Shown: positions 13,229-13,764 of the stretch, in pieces | How positions within the stretch are numbered: position 1 is the first letter of the stretch | Layout: each line of letters opens with the position of its first letter | DNA from: SYIM01 sp964581825 | GTDB taxonomy: Bacteria; Pseudomonadota; Gammaproteobacteria; Burkholderiales; Burkholderiaceae_E | DNA length: 13,764 bases | Direction of reading: 5' to 3' | NCBI GenBank assembly: GCA_964581825.1 | Contig: CAZORB010000116.1 | Span: 1 to 13,764, forward strand | Program-made: the position numbers and the translations under genes | Notes under the pieces: model-generated | Database searches by the model: none | What the model was told of the DNA's origin: nothing | The model's input: only the letters and a program-made list of their open reading frames with translations

Positions 13229-13764
13229 ATGAGGTCGCTATCGCTTTCGATGCAGACGGGTTCAATGCATGCGGTCACTACCGGTGCCCTCGATGGCTCG
13301 CGGCCGGTTGCTTTGCTGCTGCATGGTGGTCATGGCAGCTGGCGTCACTGGCGCGCAAACCTTGATTCGCTTGCGGCAGTCGTAGATCCGATCGCGATTG
13401 ATCTGCCAGGGTATGGCGAGTCGGACGATGCTCCCGGCGTGTCGACGCTGTCCGAGTATGCGGTGCTCGTGGAGGGCGCGTTGCAGTCACTTCCAGCCGT
13501 GGCTGTGGTTGTCGGCTTCTCATTTGGCACGCTGGTCGCCACCGAACTTGCGCGTCGCTGGCGGCAGTCGCCCGGGTTCCGAGGTGCGCTCCTCATCAAC
13601 CCACCGTTAGGGCCAGACGTAACGAAAGACGTTCTGGAGATTCTTGAAGAGGGGGTCAGACAGACCCGTCGCGGCGGGCTGCTCGCGGGCGTTGAGGTGA
13701 CTCAGCGTCGGATCATGATTTCTGACCCGGATCGAGTTACCGCTGAGCTGATCGCGGACGCGGC
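13229..13764 (+). CDS. Alpha/beta hydrolase fold protein, 3' end outside window
   Basis: The only plus-strand gene. The open frame from the ATG at 13229 (in-frame stop directly before it) continues to the window edge, 178 codons so far. It shows the alpha/beta hydrolase pattern: ALLLHGGHGSWRHW with the oxyanion HGG at residues 32-34, the strand and loop IAIDLPGYGES, and the nucleophile elbow GFSFG at 96-100 with Ser98. The acid and histidine of the triad would lie further on. Other ATGs at 13250 and 13265 are possible starts; 13229 has a weak GGATGAG upstream. I considered the photosynthesis-associated hydrolase BchO but see nothing specific to it. The substrate is unknown; an esterase, lipase-like or C-C hydrolase are all possible. 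Confidence 0.87.
   Translation, partial: MRSLSLSMQTGSMHAVTTGALDGSRPVALLLHGGHGSWRHWRANLDSLAAVVDPIAIDLPGYGESDDAPGVSTLSEYAVLVEGALQSLPAVAVVVGFSFGTLVATELARRWRQSPGFRGALLINPPLGPDVTKDVLEILEEGVRQTRRGGLLAGVEVTQRRIMISDPDRVTAELIADA

Noticed and set aside
13229..13764. BchO (photosynthesis-linked alpha/beta hydrolase) as the identity of the right-edge gene
   Set aside because: Only generic hydrolase motifs are visible and no bch genes are adjacent in the window, so a photosynthesis role is not supported.

Overview
The window looks like chromosomal DNA of a GC-rich purple phototrophic proteobacterium. I lean towards a phototrophic Burkholderiales (betaproteobacterium). There are two orphan Bug/TctC periplasmic receptors, a family hugely expanded in that order. 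The light-harvesting peptides also carry VVKP (alpha) and KVWPTGLT (beta), which I recall from Rubrivivax-type LH2. This placement is an inference from family knowledge; no rRNA or marker gene is present.

Almost everything is on the minus strand, so the biological order runs from high to low coordinates. At the right edge a plus-strand alpha/beta hydrolase (cut by the window) diverges from a universal stress protein. Then come: a TRAP transporter dctP-dctQ-dctM (12394 to 8447); two tandem Bug/TctC receptors (8323 to 6304); a puc operon pucB-pucA-pucC for a peripheral LH2 antenna (6083 to 4298); a 33-residue single-span membrane peptide I do not recognise (4195 to 4094); an MmgE/PrpD protein, a cupin thiol dioxygenase and a crotonase-fold protein in one tight run (4089 to 1241); and a broken kup potassium transporter running off the left edge.

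The puc operon is the most informative part. Its promoter has a perfect TTGACA -35 and a TACAAT -10. Each is covered by a PpsR/CrtJ-type site (TGT-N12-ACA), and the two sites lie 8 bp apart. The alpha peptide has Phe44-Leu45 where B850 complexes have Tyr-Trp or Tyr-Tyr, the substitution that defines B800-820 (LH3) antennae. The beta peptide has Gln where Arg normally hydrogen-bonds B800. An intercistronic hairpin sits directly before pucC. The unknown small peptide begins with TTG behind a good Shine-Dalgarno, and mmgE follows it by 4 bp. This may tie the catabolic genes to the puc transcript.

Other oddities: DctM carries a loop of ten LREPP/LAEPP repeats. The dctP-dctQ gap holds three successive hairpins. 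The crotonase lacks both catalytic glutamates. The cupin is of the Gln type, which points to 3-mercaptopropionate rather than cysteine. kup has lost about 20 codons with a frameshift. No intergenic stretch exceeds 300 bases, and I saw no tRNA, rRNA, CRISPR array or insertion sequence.
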